From NCBI GenBank assembly GCA_022072055.1, contig JAJVIK010000006.1, positions 227,822 through 291,821 on the forward strand: a stretch of DNA of 64,000 bases, read 5' to 3'. Made by a program: the position numbers and the translations under genes. The DNA is from a bacterium (GTDB lineage Bacteria; Hinthialibacterota; Hinthialibacteria; OLB16). Below the pieces are notes generated by a model. It saw only the letters and a program-made list of their open reading frames with translations. It searched no databases and was not told the DNA's origin. This document shows positions 18,129 to 26,732 of the stretch, piece by piece; the first letter of the stretch is position 1; every line of letters starts with the position of its first letter.

Positions 18129-19163
18129 TCAGTTGGTTGGGGCGGAGGGATTTTCATCGCGCCGCTCATTCGAGCCGCGACGGCGCCGCCGCCGTCGCTT
18201 CGAGGAGCTTTCGGAGGATTCCCCTCCGCCTGCTCCATTACGGTCCACCGGATCCTCCATCCCCGCGAGCGCCGCCTCGACATTGGTCTCGGCGAGCACG
18301 GGTGGCGCGGGCCTCGCGACGTTCGCCAGGGAGAACCTCGGCGCGTTGCGCCAGTCGGGATTCTCCTCGCGGAAGCGCTCCAAGGGGATCTCCAGGATCT
18401 GATTCTCGTGTTGGAGACCGATCGTTTCCTTGATGATGTTGCAGCTCACCACCTTGTGCGAACGCCCATCGTGGAAACCCGCCGCGCCGAGTCGAGGGTA
18501 GTGCTTGGCGGCGTCCACATAGGTCTGGTGTTCATACTTGAGACAACACAAGAGACGCCCGCAACAGCCGCTGATCTTGGTGGGATTGAGGGCAAGGTGC
18601 TGGTCCTTGGCCATCTTGATGGTGATCGGCTCAAAGCCCTGCAGGAAGCGGCTGCAGCACAACTCCTGTCCGCAGAGCCCATAGCCTCCGACCAGCCCAG
18701 CCGCGTCCCGGACCCCGATCTGACGCAGCTCAATCCGGGCGTGGAAGATGTGCGCCAGATCCTTGACCAGCTCGCGGAAATCCACACGGTTCTCAGAGCT
18801 GAAATAAAACTTCATCTTGTTGGAGCGATGGAAATAGAAGGCGGAAACCAGCTTGATGTCGAGGTTCCGCTCGCGGACCTTTTCGTAAGCGAGTTTGATC
18901 GCGGTCGGCTCCCGCTCCAAGCGGAGCTGCACCGCCTTTTTGACCTCTTCCGGATCAGCCTTTCCCAGAATCGAGGGAAGCTCTATCTCCTCCCACTCCT
19001 CCGGAAGCGGAACCGGGCGTGAGGCGACCACCCCAAGGTCCTCATCCTCATCCACCTGGACCGCGACCCAGTCCCCCAGACTCGCCTCGAACTCGCCGGA
19101 AAGCAGATAGCGTTTGGGCTTGCGGCCCTCGCGGAGCCGAATATTCACTAAGCAATCTTCCAT
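18129..19163 (-). CDS. ricT: RicT/YaaT-type PSP1 C-terminal domain protein
   Basis: A 344-residue cytosolic protein with the PSP1 C-terminal domain. Diagnostic parts are visible: GYGLCGQELCCSRFL, KISGCCGRLLCCLKYEHQ and YVDAAKHYPRLG. The paired cysteines are those implicated in Fe-S cluster binding in the Bacillus RicA-RicF-RicT complex, which tunes RNA processing by RNase Y. The family is widespread outside Firmicutes, where its role is less clear. The last ~40 residues are an unusual tail: a Ser/Glu-rich patch, then about eight consecutive basic residues (KRRRRRRRGS), which could bind RNA or ribosomes. The gene follows the UDP-sugar epimerase gene by 12 bases, and an RNase G gene is elsewhere in the window. 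RicA and RicF partners are not seen. Confidence 0.85.
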   Translation of the reverse strand: MEDCLVNIRLREGRKPKRYLLSGEFEASLGDWVAVQVDEDEDLGVVASRPVPLPEEWEEIELPSILGKADPEEVKKAVQLRLEREPTAIKLAYEKVRERNLDIKLVSAFYFHRSNKMKFYFSSENRVDFRELVKDLAHIFHARIELRQIGVRDAAGLVGGYGLCGQELCCSRFLQGFEPITIKMAKDQHLALNPTKISGCCGRLLCCLKYEHQTYVDAAKHYPRLGAAGFHDGRSHKVVSCNIIKETIGLQHENQILEIPLERFREENPDWRNAPRFSLANVARPAPPVLAETNVEAALAGMEDPVDRNGAGGGESSESSSKRRRRRRRGSNERRDENPSAPTN

Positions 19164-19175
19164 AACTCTTTCAGA

Positions 19176-20111
19176 TTAAACCACTTTTGAAAACCAATCC
19201 AGGGTCCGCGACAAGCCCTCCCGAAGAGGAACCTTGGGCTCCCAACCGAGCAGCGCGCGCGCGCGGCGAATATCCGGCTGGCGTTGCTTGGGATCATCCA
19301 CCGGCAGGTCCGAATGTTCGATCCGGAGTGGGATGCCCGCGAGTTCCGAGACAATCTGGGCGAGCTCGAGAATCGTGAACTCATCCGGGTTCCCGATGTT
19401 GACCGGCCCGACATGGTCGCTCGCCGCGAGACGCAGAATCCCATCGATCAGGTCCGAGACATAGCAGAAGGATCGCGTCTGACGACCATCCCCGAACACA
19501 GTCAGCGGCTCCCCCTTGAGGGCTTGGGAGATGAACGCCGGAACAACCCGTCCGTCGTGCAGTCGCATCCGCGGCCCATAGGTGTTGAAAATCCGAACGA
19601 TTCTGGTTTCGACCCCGTGCGTTCGATGGTAAGCCATCGCCATCGCCTCGGCGAAGCGCTTGGCCTCGTCATAGACCCCGCGTGGTCCGACCGGGTTCAC
19701 ATGGCCCCAATAATCCTCAGGCTGCGGATGGATGAGGGGATCCCCATACACCTCGGAGGTTGAGGCCAGCACAAAGCGCGCGCCCTTGGCCTTGGCGACC
19801 CCGAGGGCGTTGTGGGTTCCGAGGGAGCCCACTTTAAGGGTTTGGATCGGATAACGAAGGTAGTCAATTGGGCTGGCGGGCGAGGCGAAATGGAACACGA
19901 TGTCCACCTGCCCATCGATGGCGAGAAAGGTGGTCACATCCTGCTTGATGATGGTGAGTCTCTCTTGAGGAAGCTGCGCGAGGTTGTCCGGATTGCCGGT
20001 GATGAAGTTGTCGAGCACGATCACTTCATCGCCGCGAGCGAGCAGGGTTTCGGTCAGGTGGGAGCCCAGAAACCCCGCGCCCCCGGTAATCACAACACGT
20101 TGATTGGACAT
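19176..20111 (-). CDS. UDP-glucuronate decarboxylase-like NAD-dependent epimerase/dehydratase
   Basis: A 311-residue extended short-chain dehydrogenase. The NAD-binding [10 protein letters not shown] motif is at residues ~9-18, the [16 protein letters not shown] segment follows, the catalytic Ser/Thr lies in STSEVYGDP and the YxxxK pair is in [11 protein letters not shown], with [10 protein letters not shown] downstream. The combination ASPASP...[11 protein letters not shown]...[15 protein letters not shown] is that of UDP-xylose synthase (UDP-glucuronate to UDP-xylose plus CO2). It would provide UDP-xylose for envelope glycans made by the glycosyltransferases at 50-57 kb. The gene is between the histidine kinase and RicT genes in a minus-strand run. 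Related UDP-glucose 4-epimerases are an alternative, but the signature favours decarboxylation. Confidence 0.8.
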   Translation of the reverse strand: MSNQRVVITGGAGFLGSHLTETLLARGDEVIVLDNFITGNPDNLAQLPQERLTIIKQDVTTFLAIDGQVDIVFHFASPASPIDYLRYPIQTLKVGSLGTHNALGVAKAKGARFVLASTSEVYGDPLIHPQPEDYWGHVNPVGPRGVYDEAKRFAEAMAMAYHRTHGVETRIVRIFNTYGPRMRLHDGRVVPAFISQALKGEPLTVFGDGRQTRSFCYVSDLIDGILRLAASDHVGPVNIGNPDEFTILELAQIVSELAGIPLRIEHSDLPVDDPKQRQPDIRRARALLGWEPKVPLREGLSRTLDWFSKVV

Positions 20112-20234
20112 GGACGGATTACTTCTCCCTTATCGCCGAATCCGAGGAAAAAAGCACAAGAACCGTTGAGAAACCACGCAGCCGAACCTCCCGCAAGGTA
20201 TGGGAGGGGGGAACTCAAGTCAAGCGAATCCGAC

Positions 20235-21446
20235 TCACGCGCTCGCTTCCACGGGCGCCTCCGGGAGGATGATGTACACCGTGGTCCCCTTCCCCGGACC
20301 CGCGCTGCGCAGCTCCATTTCTCCCTTCATCCGCTCGACCATCGTGCGCGAAACCGAAAGCCCCAGACCGGTTCCGCCGTGACGGCGCACCGTGGAGGAG
20401 TCCCCCTGCCGGAACGGCTCAAAGGCCAGGTGGAGACGGTCCGCGGGGATGCCGATTCCCGTGTCGGTCACCTCGATGGTGATGAAACCGGACCGCCTGG
20501 GCGCGGGATAGGCGTCCATGCGGATTGTCCCCTCGTCGCTGAACTTGATCGAGTTGTCCAGAACATTGGCGAGCACCTGCTTGAGCTCCCGGTAGTCCGC
20601 GAGGACCTCCAAGGAAAGGTCACGCATGTCCAGTTGAAGGTCCAGCTTCCTCTGACGCGCCAGCGGATGGGTAACGGCATGGACCTCCGCGAGGAGCTCC
20701 GCCAAGGCGATCGGGTGAATGTCGAGCTGGATGCGGCCCGCCTGAATCGCCGCCGCCTGTAGTATGTTGTTCACCAGGTCCAGGAGTTGGGTGGCGCTCT
20801 GACGGATGTTGGCGATGAACTCCTTCTCTTCCTCCCGCGAGGTGGCGAGATCGTTCTCCAGCATCTCCACAAACCCCAGGATGCTGGTGAGCGGAGTGCG
20901 CAACTCGTGCGAGGTGTTTGAGAGGAAATCGGTCTTGACCCGATTGGCCTCCTCCAAGGCCGCGTTGACAATCTCAAAGTCCCGGTTCAGGCGCTCCAGT
21001 TCATTCAGCCTCCGAACCCGTTCGGTGACATCCTCGATGACCACATACACCGAGGCCACATCCCCCTCCAGGTTGAAGAGCGGTTTCACCTGGGTCTCAA
21101 GGATCATCTCCATCGGCTCGCTTCGCGCCGGGGAAGTGACAAAATTCAGGAACTGGGAGGCCTCCTCCGACAAGGAGATCCCCGCGCGTCCGGTCTCGAA
21201 GATCTCGTCGATCGCCTGAGTCAGCTCGGCATCGTAACGGTCGGGGATGGACTGGCTGAGGGGACGCCCCTGGACCTGATGGCGCGGGACCCCGGTTACT
21301 CGCTCCAGCCAGACATTCCAGTCCATGATGTTGCGGTCGCGGTCGACCACAATCACCCCGAAGGGAACATCACGCACAATCTGGTGGTTGAAGAGATGTA
21401 CCTGGTTGATTTCCATGGCGTGTAAGAAGCGGCTCCGATCCTCCAC
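20235..21446 (-). CDS. PAS-domain sensor histidine kinase (soluble)
   Basis: A 403-residue protein without transmembrane segments. Residues ~20-145 form a PAS domain (DVPFGVIVVDRDRNIMDWN...VYVVIEDVTERV). A coiled segment leads to the HisKA dimerisation helix with the phospho-acceptor His in SNTSHELRTPL (near residue 178), followed by the N box NVLDNSIKF, G1 box DTGIGIP, F box FEPFRQGD and G2 box GGTGLGLS. It is expected to autophosphorylate in response to a cytosolic cue sensed by the PAS domain. No response regulator gene is nearby, so its partner is encoded elsewhere. It begins 9 bases after the mnmA stop and is probably co-transcribed with it. Confidence 0.9.
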   Translation of the reverse strand: MEDRSRFLHAMEINQVHLFNHQIVRDVPFGVIVVDRDRNIMDWNVWLERVTGVPRHQVQGRPLSQSIPDRYDAELTQAIDEIFETGRAGISLSEEASQFLNFVTSPARSEPMEMILETQVKPLFNLEGDVASVYVVIEDVTERVRRLNELERLNRDFEIVNAALEEANRVKTDFLSNTSHELRTPLTSILGFVEMLENDLATSREEEKEFIANIRQSATQLLDLVNNILQAAAIQAGRIQLDIHPIALAELLAEVHAVTHPLARQRKLDLQLDMRDLSLEVLADYRELKQVLANVLDNSIKFSDEGTIRMDAYPAPRRSGFITIEVTDTGIGIPADRLHLAFEPFRQGDSSTVRRHGGTGLGLSVSRTMVERMKGEMELRSAGPGKGTTVYIILPEAPVEASA

Positions 21447-21455
21447 GGCTCGAAA

Positions 21456-22529
21456 CTAGACTAGCACAGGCGCCCCCCGCTTTTCAGCCACTTTGCGGAT
21501 GACCGCCCCCGCGATCAGACGATCTCCTTCATAGAGGGCCAGCGCCTGACCCGGTGTCAGCGCCCGCTCCGGACTGAGGAACCGAACCCTGATGGAATTC
21601 ACACCGAGTCCTTCCACGCGCGCCGGGACGCCGGGGTGGCGGTATCTCGGATGCGCGGTCAGAATCTCCCCCTCCCGGAGCGGGCGGAAAGCATTCAATT
21701 CGTCCGCCTCCACCTCCTCCGCGAACAGGTCTTCCTCGCCCCCGACCACCACTCGCCCGGTTTCCGGCTCCAGACGAATCACATAGAACGGTCCACCCGA
21801 AAGGCCGATTCCCTTCCGCTGGCCGATGGTGTACCGCGCGATCCCCTCATGGACACCCAGAAGATTCCCCTCCTCATCCACAATCTCTCCCGGCGCCCCA
21901 GGCTCAAGCGCGTTGCGGTAGTCCAGGTCGTGCGCGAAGCAGAGCTCCTGGCTCTCCTCCTTCTCCGCGGTAATCAGGCCGAACTTCGCCGCCAGCTCCC
22001 GCACCCGCCCCTTGGTCAGGTCCCCGATGGGAAAGAGCAGCCGAGGGAGAACCTCCGGACGAATCGAGGCGAGGAAATAGGTCTGATCCTTGTTTCGGTC
22101 GAGGCCGCGCGCGAGCAGCGGTTGGCCATCCACCCACTCGATTCGGGCGTAGTGGCCGGTTGCCACGGCCTCGAAACCCAGTTCCCGGCCCCATCGGAGC
22201 ACATGGTCGAACTTGATCCATTGGTTGCAGCGGTAGCAGGGGTTGGGGGTTCTCCCCGAGCGGTATTCCTCGGCGAAATTCCGGAGCACGGTCCTTTGAA
22301 AAAGGTCCTTCTCATTGAGCGAATAATGCGGGATCCCCAGGAAACGCGCCACACAGCGGGCATCCTCCACATCCCCCAGCGAACAGCATCCCCCCACCCG
22401 TCCGGAATCCGGCGGCGCGTCCGCCAGACGGAGGGTGACTCCGGTCACCTCGTGACCGGCTTCCTTGAGCAACGCGGCGGCGACACTGCTGTCCACCCCT
22501 CCGCTCATCATGATGAGAACCTTAGCCAT
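21456..22529 (-). CDS. mnmA: tRNA-specific 2-thiouridylase MnmA
   Basis: A 357-residue protein matching the usual length of MnmA, which transfers sulfur to C2 of wobble uridine 34 in tRNA-Lys, -Glu and -Gln. The PP-loop SGGVDSSVAA (residues ~9-18) binds ATP. The catalytic cysteines are in PNPCYRCNQWIKF (near residue 105) and SQELCFAHD (near 203). The ATGHYARIE and DQTYFLASI segments are also characteristic. A second Cys pair, GGCCSLGDVEDA, marks the bacterial subgroup with the extended CC motif after the adenylation strand. The start ATG 22529 faces the divergent exported-protein gene at 22684. It is first in the run mnmA-kinase-epimerase-ricT-exporter. Confidence 0.95.
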   Translation of the reverse strand: MAKVLIMMSGGVDSSVAAALLKEAGHEVTGVTLRLADAPPDSGRVGGCCSLGDVEDARCVARFLGIPHYSLNEKDLFQRTVLRNFAEEYRSGRTPNPCYRCNQWIKFDHVLRWGRELGFEAVATGHYARIEWVDGQPLLARGLDRNKDQTYFLASIRPEVLPRLLFPIGDLTKGRVRELAAKFGLITAEKEESQELCFAHDLDYRNALEPGAPGEIVDEEGNLLGVHEGIARYTIGQRKGIGLSGGPFYVIRLEPETGRVVVGGEEDLFAEEVEADELNAFRPLREGEILTAHPRYRHPGVPARVEGLGVNSIRVRFLSPERALTPGQALALYEGDRLIAGAVIRKVAEKRGAPVLV

Positions 22530-22634
22530 ATCGACACTCAGTATACGGGAGCCTCCGGATTTGTCAGGGAGGCTATTTCCTGAAGAGAACCCTCAGTGGG
22601 GTCTACTTATCCTCTTTGGTCTGAGAATGTTATG

Positions 22635-22663
22635 TTGAGTTATACCGGCGCTTGAACGATAAT
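22635..22663 (+). promoter_or_regulatory. sigma-70-like promoter of the 22684 gene
   Basis: TTGAGT at 22635-22640 and GATAAT at 22658-22663 are separated by 17 bases. The transcript would begin near 22670, immediately before GGGAGG (22672-22676) and ATG 22684, giving a very short leader. Confidence 0.45.
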
Positions 22664-22683
22664 CTGAGGCTGGGAGGTTAAGC

Positions 22684-25089
22684 ATGTCCGCTGGACACAG
22701 GGTATTCCTCTTGGTTTTCGTGTCCGCGACCTTTGCCCGGGGCGCGGTCGGCACCGAGACCGGTCCCACTCCCACGCCGTGCCCCTTTGTCGGCCCGTGC
22801 GTGAAAGCGGTGACCCTGGAGGTCAGCTGCGTTTCGCCGATCGTGGACAACGGCGCCACGCTCGATTTCATTCTCGCCTCACCGCTTGGGGAAACACCTT
22901 TCAGTTGCGATCCCTCTCCCTGTGATCCGATCCTGACTTGTCGGATTCCCTGCGGGTTGATCCAAGCCCCAACCTGCCCCTTTCCCGCGCAGATCCTCGC
23001 CGGCCTCCTAACCGACTGCCTGAACGCCGAGGGTTCGGGGAATGTGTGTGTCTCCGCCGGGGCTTCCTCCTCTCATCTGCGAATCGAGGCCAACTTCGAT
23101 TTCGCGTGCTGTGTGGATTCGGATGAATTCGATCTGCCTCCCGGCCTGGCTTATCCGCTCACTCCGGTCTGTCGCTTGTCCAACCTGTGCGACGAAACCC
23201 CGTTCAATGAACAGGCCGAACCAGTGGCCGGAATTGGCTTGGCCTTGTCGAACGCCCCCTGCGCCTGTGAATGTGCCGAGGCCGCCACGCTGACCTTTGC
23301 CTGCACCGAGACCCTGTTCGAACCGGAGTGCCTGCTTACACTCCTCATCGGGGTTGGAGAAACCGAGTTCAAGGCGGCCTGCGGTCCGTCATCCTGCACC
23401 GACACCATCGCATCATGCACCCTCCTCCTATCCGAGCTTGTTCCGCCCGCCGCTCGCAAGAGCAGCGATGATTTCTGTTCGCTCCTGTCCGAGGCCATCT
23501 CCGAAAGGGTGGTGGAGTGTCTCCGCGCCCAGATTTCCGATTCCGTGCAAGCGGCCACCGCCTCGGGTGGACGGGTGGTTCTGACCTCGTGCCTGCCGCT
23601 GCGCTGGTGTGTCTGCGCCGATGAAATCCCGGCCTGCAAGGTGGCCCAGGCGCTTCCGCTCTCCGCGGAGTGCGCCGTTGTGAATCTGTGCGATGGAACC
23701 GAGGGGAACGAGATCGGGGGCGAGAACCTCTGGACCGGCGGACTCGCGGTCTTTTACGAGCTCGGCCCTTGCCCTGAACCGATGACCACTCCAACACCCA
23801 CGTCAACCGAGACCGAGCCGCCGGGCGCAACGCCCACTCCATCCCAGTCCGCCACCCCCTCTGCGACCCCGGAGGAGGGGGCGACCGCAACCGCGACACC
23901 CACCCAGCCGGGCGCTCCCACGCCCACCCCCACCGATGAATTCAAGCCGCTCGGCTGCGACATCGGGTTTTACATGCTGGATTCCTTCGGCGGACGTCAC
24001 CGAGTGGGGAACCCGGAAACCATTGAAGGCCCGCTATTCTTCGGAACCGATCTCGCGCGCGACATGGAACTGGTTTCCCTCGTGGAGTTCTCAGGCAGCC
24101 CCAGCCGGGGACTGGACCTGGTTGTCCTGGATGCCTTCGGCGCGGCGCACTATGTGGCCCATGATGTGACCATCCCGCAGGACTTTGTCTTCCCCGCCGA
24201 CCCGATGTTCCCGGAAGGCCGCGCGGTGGATATCGAAACCGCTTTTGATGGTCTTGGGTTCTGGGTCCTCACCGATTTCGGAGGGATCTATCGCGCCGGT
24301 TCCACGAAAGACCCCGGCGATCCGGGGCTTGTCCCCGGAACCGACCGGATGGGAACGCTTGGGTTTGATGTCCCCTATGGGGGGGTGCGCGCGCCGACAT
24401 TGCCAAATCCCGGCGGCGCCTCGCTGCGCGCGGTGGCTCTCGCGGTGATCGACACGAACTCCGACAGCCGCGCCGAGGGGTACATCTTGATCGACAGCCA
24501 GGGGGGCCGTTACCAGATGCTCCCGAACGGGAATCCGGTTCCACCGAATGCGTTTATCGGGGAGCCGCTGAATAGTCCGCTCAAACTCCTCGACCCGGCG
24601 GCTTATGTGTGGCCGTTCTTCCCCGGACTGGATATCGCGCGGGACTGCGAGCTCCACCCGAGCGGACAGGGAGTGGTGATCCTGGATGGGTGGGGTGGGA
24701 TTCACCCGGTTCCGGTGGATGGGGTCTCGAATCCGGTGTTCTTCGCCAACAACCGGAACCCGGATGCCCCCGCCACGCTCCTCACCACGGTCGGGCTGCC
24801 GTACATCACCAGCGGCTTTGACGATCCGAGCACGCCACCCGATGAGTCCAACGAGGCGGTCTTCGGGCGGGACGCGGCCTCGATTTTCAAGGACCTGGAA
24901 TTCTGCCGGGATGGGCGCGCCGGGATGTATGTGATGGACCGCTTCGGAGGGGTGTTCGCTTTCGGCGAGGCGCGCGGGGAGCCGGACAACCTTGCCGCGC
25001 CCTTCGAGGGGATCCCCTTCTTCTTCCCGCACCTCTACGCGGAAGACATGGAAACCTTTTCCCCGGCGCAGGCCGAGACGGAGCCGTAG
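22684..25089 (+). CDS. exported mosaic protein: duplicated Cys-rich module, Thr-Pro linker, six propeller-like repeats
   Basis: An 801-residue protein starting at ATG 22684 with GGGAGG upstream and a signal peptide (HRVFLLVFVSATFARGAVG). Residues ~38-195 and ~195-368 are two diverged copies of a Cys-rich module: both have a 'TL..(S/A)C......L.F/L' start, an 'ETPFSCDPSPCD'/'ETEFKAACGPSSCTD' core and a 'C.....LCD' plus 'NAPC'/'LGPC' ending. Residues ~368-418 form a Thr-Pro-rich linker. The rest contains six copies of a strand motif, at about residues 425, 479, 526, 599, 663 and 747 (FYMLDSFGGRH, VVLDAFGAAHY, FWVLTDFGGIYRAG, YILIDSQGGRY, VVILDGWGGIH, MYVMDRFGGVFAFG), consistent with a six-bladed propeller. 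No catalytic motif is recognised. It is probably a cell-surface protein with disulfides; function unknown. Confidence 0.75.
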   Translation: MSAGHRVFLLVFVSATFARGAVGTETGPTPTPCPFVGPCVKAVTLEVSCVSPIVDNGATLDFILASPLGETPFSCDPSPCDPILTCRIPCGLIQAPTCPFPAQILAGLLTDCLNAEGSGNVCVSAGASSSHLRIEANFDFACCVDSDEFDLPPGLAYPLTPVCRLSNLCDETPFNEQAEPVAGIGLALSNAPCACECAEAATLTFACTETLFEPECLLTLLIGVGETEFKAACGPSSCTDTIASCTLLLSELVPPAARKSSDDFCSLLSEAISERVVECLRAQISDSVQAATASGGRVVLTSCLPLRWCVCADEIPACKVAQALPLSAECAVVNLCDGTEGNEIGGENLWTGGLAVFYELGPCPEPMTTPTPTSTETEPPGATPTPSQSATPSATPEEGATATATPTQPGAPTPTPTDEFKPLGCDIGFYMLDSFGGRHRVGNPETIEGPLFFGTDLARDMELVSLVEFSGSPSRGLDLVVLDAFGAAHYVAHDVTIPQDFVFPADPMFPEGRAVDIETAFDGLGFWVLTDFGGIYRAGSTKDPGDPGLVPGTDRMGTLGFDVPYGGVRAPTLPNPGGASLRAVALAVIDTNSDSRAEGYILIDSQGGRYQMLPNGNPVPPNAFIGEPLNSPLKLLDPAAYVWPFFPGLDIARDCELHPSGQGVVILDGWGGIHPVPVDGVSNPVFFANNRNPDAPATLLTTVGLPYITSGFDDPSTPPDESNEAVFGRDAASIFKDLEFCRDGRAGMYVMDRFGGVFAFGEARGEPDNLAAPFEGIPFFFPHLYAEDMETFSPAQAETEP

Positions 25090-25293
25090 TGGGGTCGCAT
25101 AGCCTCCTAAGTCTTGTTGCGGAAGCATTGGCTGCATCGGCCTCATTTGTACATAGGCCTGTGTAACCCACTAGTCGTCCTCCAATCCACTGCCACCAAT
25201 CGGGTCTCCCAAACCTAGCGGCTGTCCAACACTCTCATATTTCAGGACTTGAAACCCATTACCAGTATTGACGTACTTGTGAGCATCTATTTC
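25090..25293. other. non-coding gap, AT-richer than surroundings
   Basis: No credible reading frame or structured RNA is seen between the 801-residue protein gene and the promoter at 25294. Base composition changes here from the typical GC-rich pattern. Confidence 0.5.
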
Positions 25294-25322
25294 TTGACTA
25301 TGATCATGGGGTGACTTACCAT
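25294..25322 (+). promoter_or_regulatory. promoter of the 25374-29501 operon
   Basis: TTGACT at 25294-25299 and TACCAT at 25317-25322, spaced 17 bases. It overlaps the extended reading frame that begins at GTG 25311, which supports ATG 25374 as the true start of the first gene. Confidence 0.45.
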
Positions 25323-25373
25323 TGTATTGTGGTATCTGTGATGGTGTTTACGTTACGACAAGGAGCTACAGCC

Positions 25374-26732
25374 ATGGTGAAGCGTCTGTCGCTCACAATC
25401 ATCCTGACCCTCCCAGTCTGCCTCCCTGCGTTTGGCGCGGACAAGTTCGCAAATCCGGTCGCGGCCCAGTTCCATGCGGACAAGAAGGCGTGCGTGGAGG
25501 CGATCACCTCAGGCGACCTTGCGAAGGCTCTCATCACAACCGGCTCGATGCTCTACCAGTGGCGGGACTACGCCAACTTCCTCGATCTCGCCCGACGAGT
25601 GACAACCGCCTACAAGTACCTCTCCAAGGAAACGGTCCAGACTGAGATTGATCGTCGAAAGGCGATCCTTGACGGCGCGCCCTGCGGATTCATGTGCCTT
25701 GACCTGGGTCTCATGCAGTTGGCGGTCGAGGGCTACAAGTCCGCCTCGGCGAGCTTCCGCGAGGTGATTGCGGATCCGGATTTTCAGGCCAATCCGTACA
25801 TGGGCGTGCTGCTTGGGAGGGCGATGCTCGAATGCGCGTATCCCCACGACGCCACCGCGGAATACGAAAAGGCCTCCAAACTCGCGGCTCTCGATCCCCA
25901 TGCCCTCTTCCGTGTTCGCTACGAATATTCACAGGACATCTTTCCTTACACTTCGAGCGCGGTGGCCTGTTTCAGGAAAAGCCGTGAATCCGACTATCCC
26001 TTGGAGCAGGCTTGGGCGCTTGAGGAGCTCATCAATTACGCCGTGGCGCGCGAAGATTGGGAAGAGGCGCGACGCCTTCTCGAGGAACTCGAACTGATCC
26101 TTCCCATTTGCGTTCCGGATCCGACCAACAATTTTGAACGGCGACGGATGGAGCGCGCCACGATGGTGGCCGGCCGCGCTCGGAAGGGTCTGGAAGGGGA
26201 CCGAATCAGCTTGATGGACATGCACGACGAGGCCATGGCCTTCTATTGGCCTCATTTCGAATGCCAGAAAATCCTCAAGCACATGCAGCCTTGGACTCGG
26301 GAGTTTCCGCTGGACAGGTTGGCGGAGTGGGACGACGCGACTGGGGCGAAGATCATTGACGCGCACATTCACACCTATTCCGCCCTGCATTGGTGTGGAA
26401 AGTTCAAGGAGGCGGAAGCCGGGCACCGGTCGATCATCTCGCTGGTTCCCTTCGGCAGGTTCCCGAAAGAGGTGATGACGGCCTTTGGCCGGTTGGGCAA
26501 CGCCCTGCGGAGCCAGGGCCGGTACGAGGAGGCGAAGGAAGTATACGAGACCTGTCTCGAACTGGACGCCGCCTACGCGGAGGATGCCTGGCTGCGCGAG
26601 CTTCCCACGGACCCCCTGCAAAGAACTTTGATGGGTGGCATGAACAGCGACTACAACCGCTACTGGCATGTGGCCAATTACGAAGCCGTGCTCAAGGAGA
26701 TCGAGGAGAAGCTGAAAGAGGGAGGCGAGTGA
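25374..26732 (+). CDS. exported TPR-like helical repeat protein, first gene of an unknown operon
   Basis: A 452-residue protein. ATG 25374 is chosen over GTG 25311 because AGGAG at 25361-25365 precedes it and a signal peptide (MVKRLSLTIILTLPVCLPAFGA) follows directly. The mature part is alpha-helical with TPR-like pairs: GLMQLAVEGYKSASASFREVI, MLECAYPHDATAEYEKASKLAA, AREDWEEARRLLEELELI, and near the end GRLGNALRSQGRYEEAKEVYETCLEL. TPR proteins in the periplasm usually act as protein-protein scaffolds. Its stop TGA overlaps the next start ATG by one base (26732), indicating translational coupling. No enzyme motif is recognised, and the function is unknown. Confidence 0.75.
   Translation: MVKRLSLTIILTLPVCLPAFGADKFANPVAAQFHADKKACVEAITSGDLAKALITTGSMLYQWRDYANFLDLARRVTTAYKYLSKETVQTEIDRRKAILDGAPCGFMCLDLGLMQLAVEGYKSASASFREVIADPDFQANPYMGVLLGRAMLECAYPHDATAEYEKASKLAALDPHALFRVRYEYSQDIFPYTSSAVACFRKSRESDYPLEQAWALEELINYAVAREDWEEARRLLEELELILPICVPDPTNNFERRRMERATMVAGRARKGLEGDRISLMDMHDEAMAFYWPHFECQKILKHMQPWTREFPLDRLAEWDDATGAKIIDAHIHTYSALHWCGKFKEAEAGHRSIISLVPFGRFPKEVMTAFGRLGNALRSQGRYEEAKEVYETCLELDAAYAEDAWLRELPTDPLQRTLMGGMNSDYNRYWHVANYEAVLKEIEEKLKEGGE

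Noticed and set aside
23785..23938. Repetitive tract resembling an array of short repeats
   Set aside because: It encodes the Thr-Pro linker of the 22684 protein; units are irregular and there are no spacers, so it is not CRISPR. The same applies to 63700-63835.
26390..26731. Upstream extension of the 26732 gene in frame 2
   Set aside because: It overlaps the TPR-like gene for 340 bases, and its translation is shadow-like; the coupled ATG at 26732 with hydrophobic N-terminus is better.
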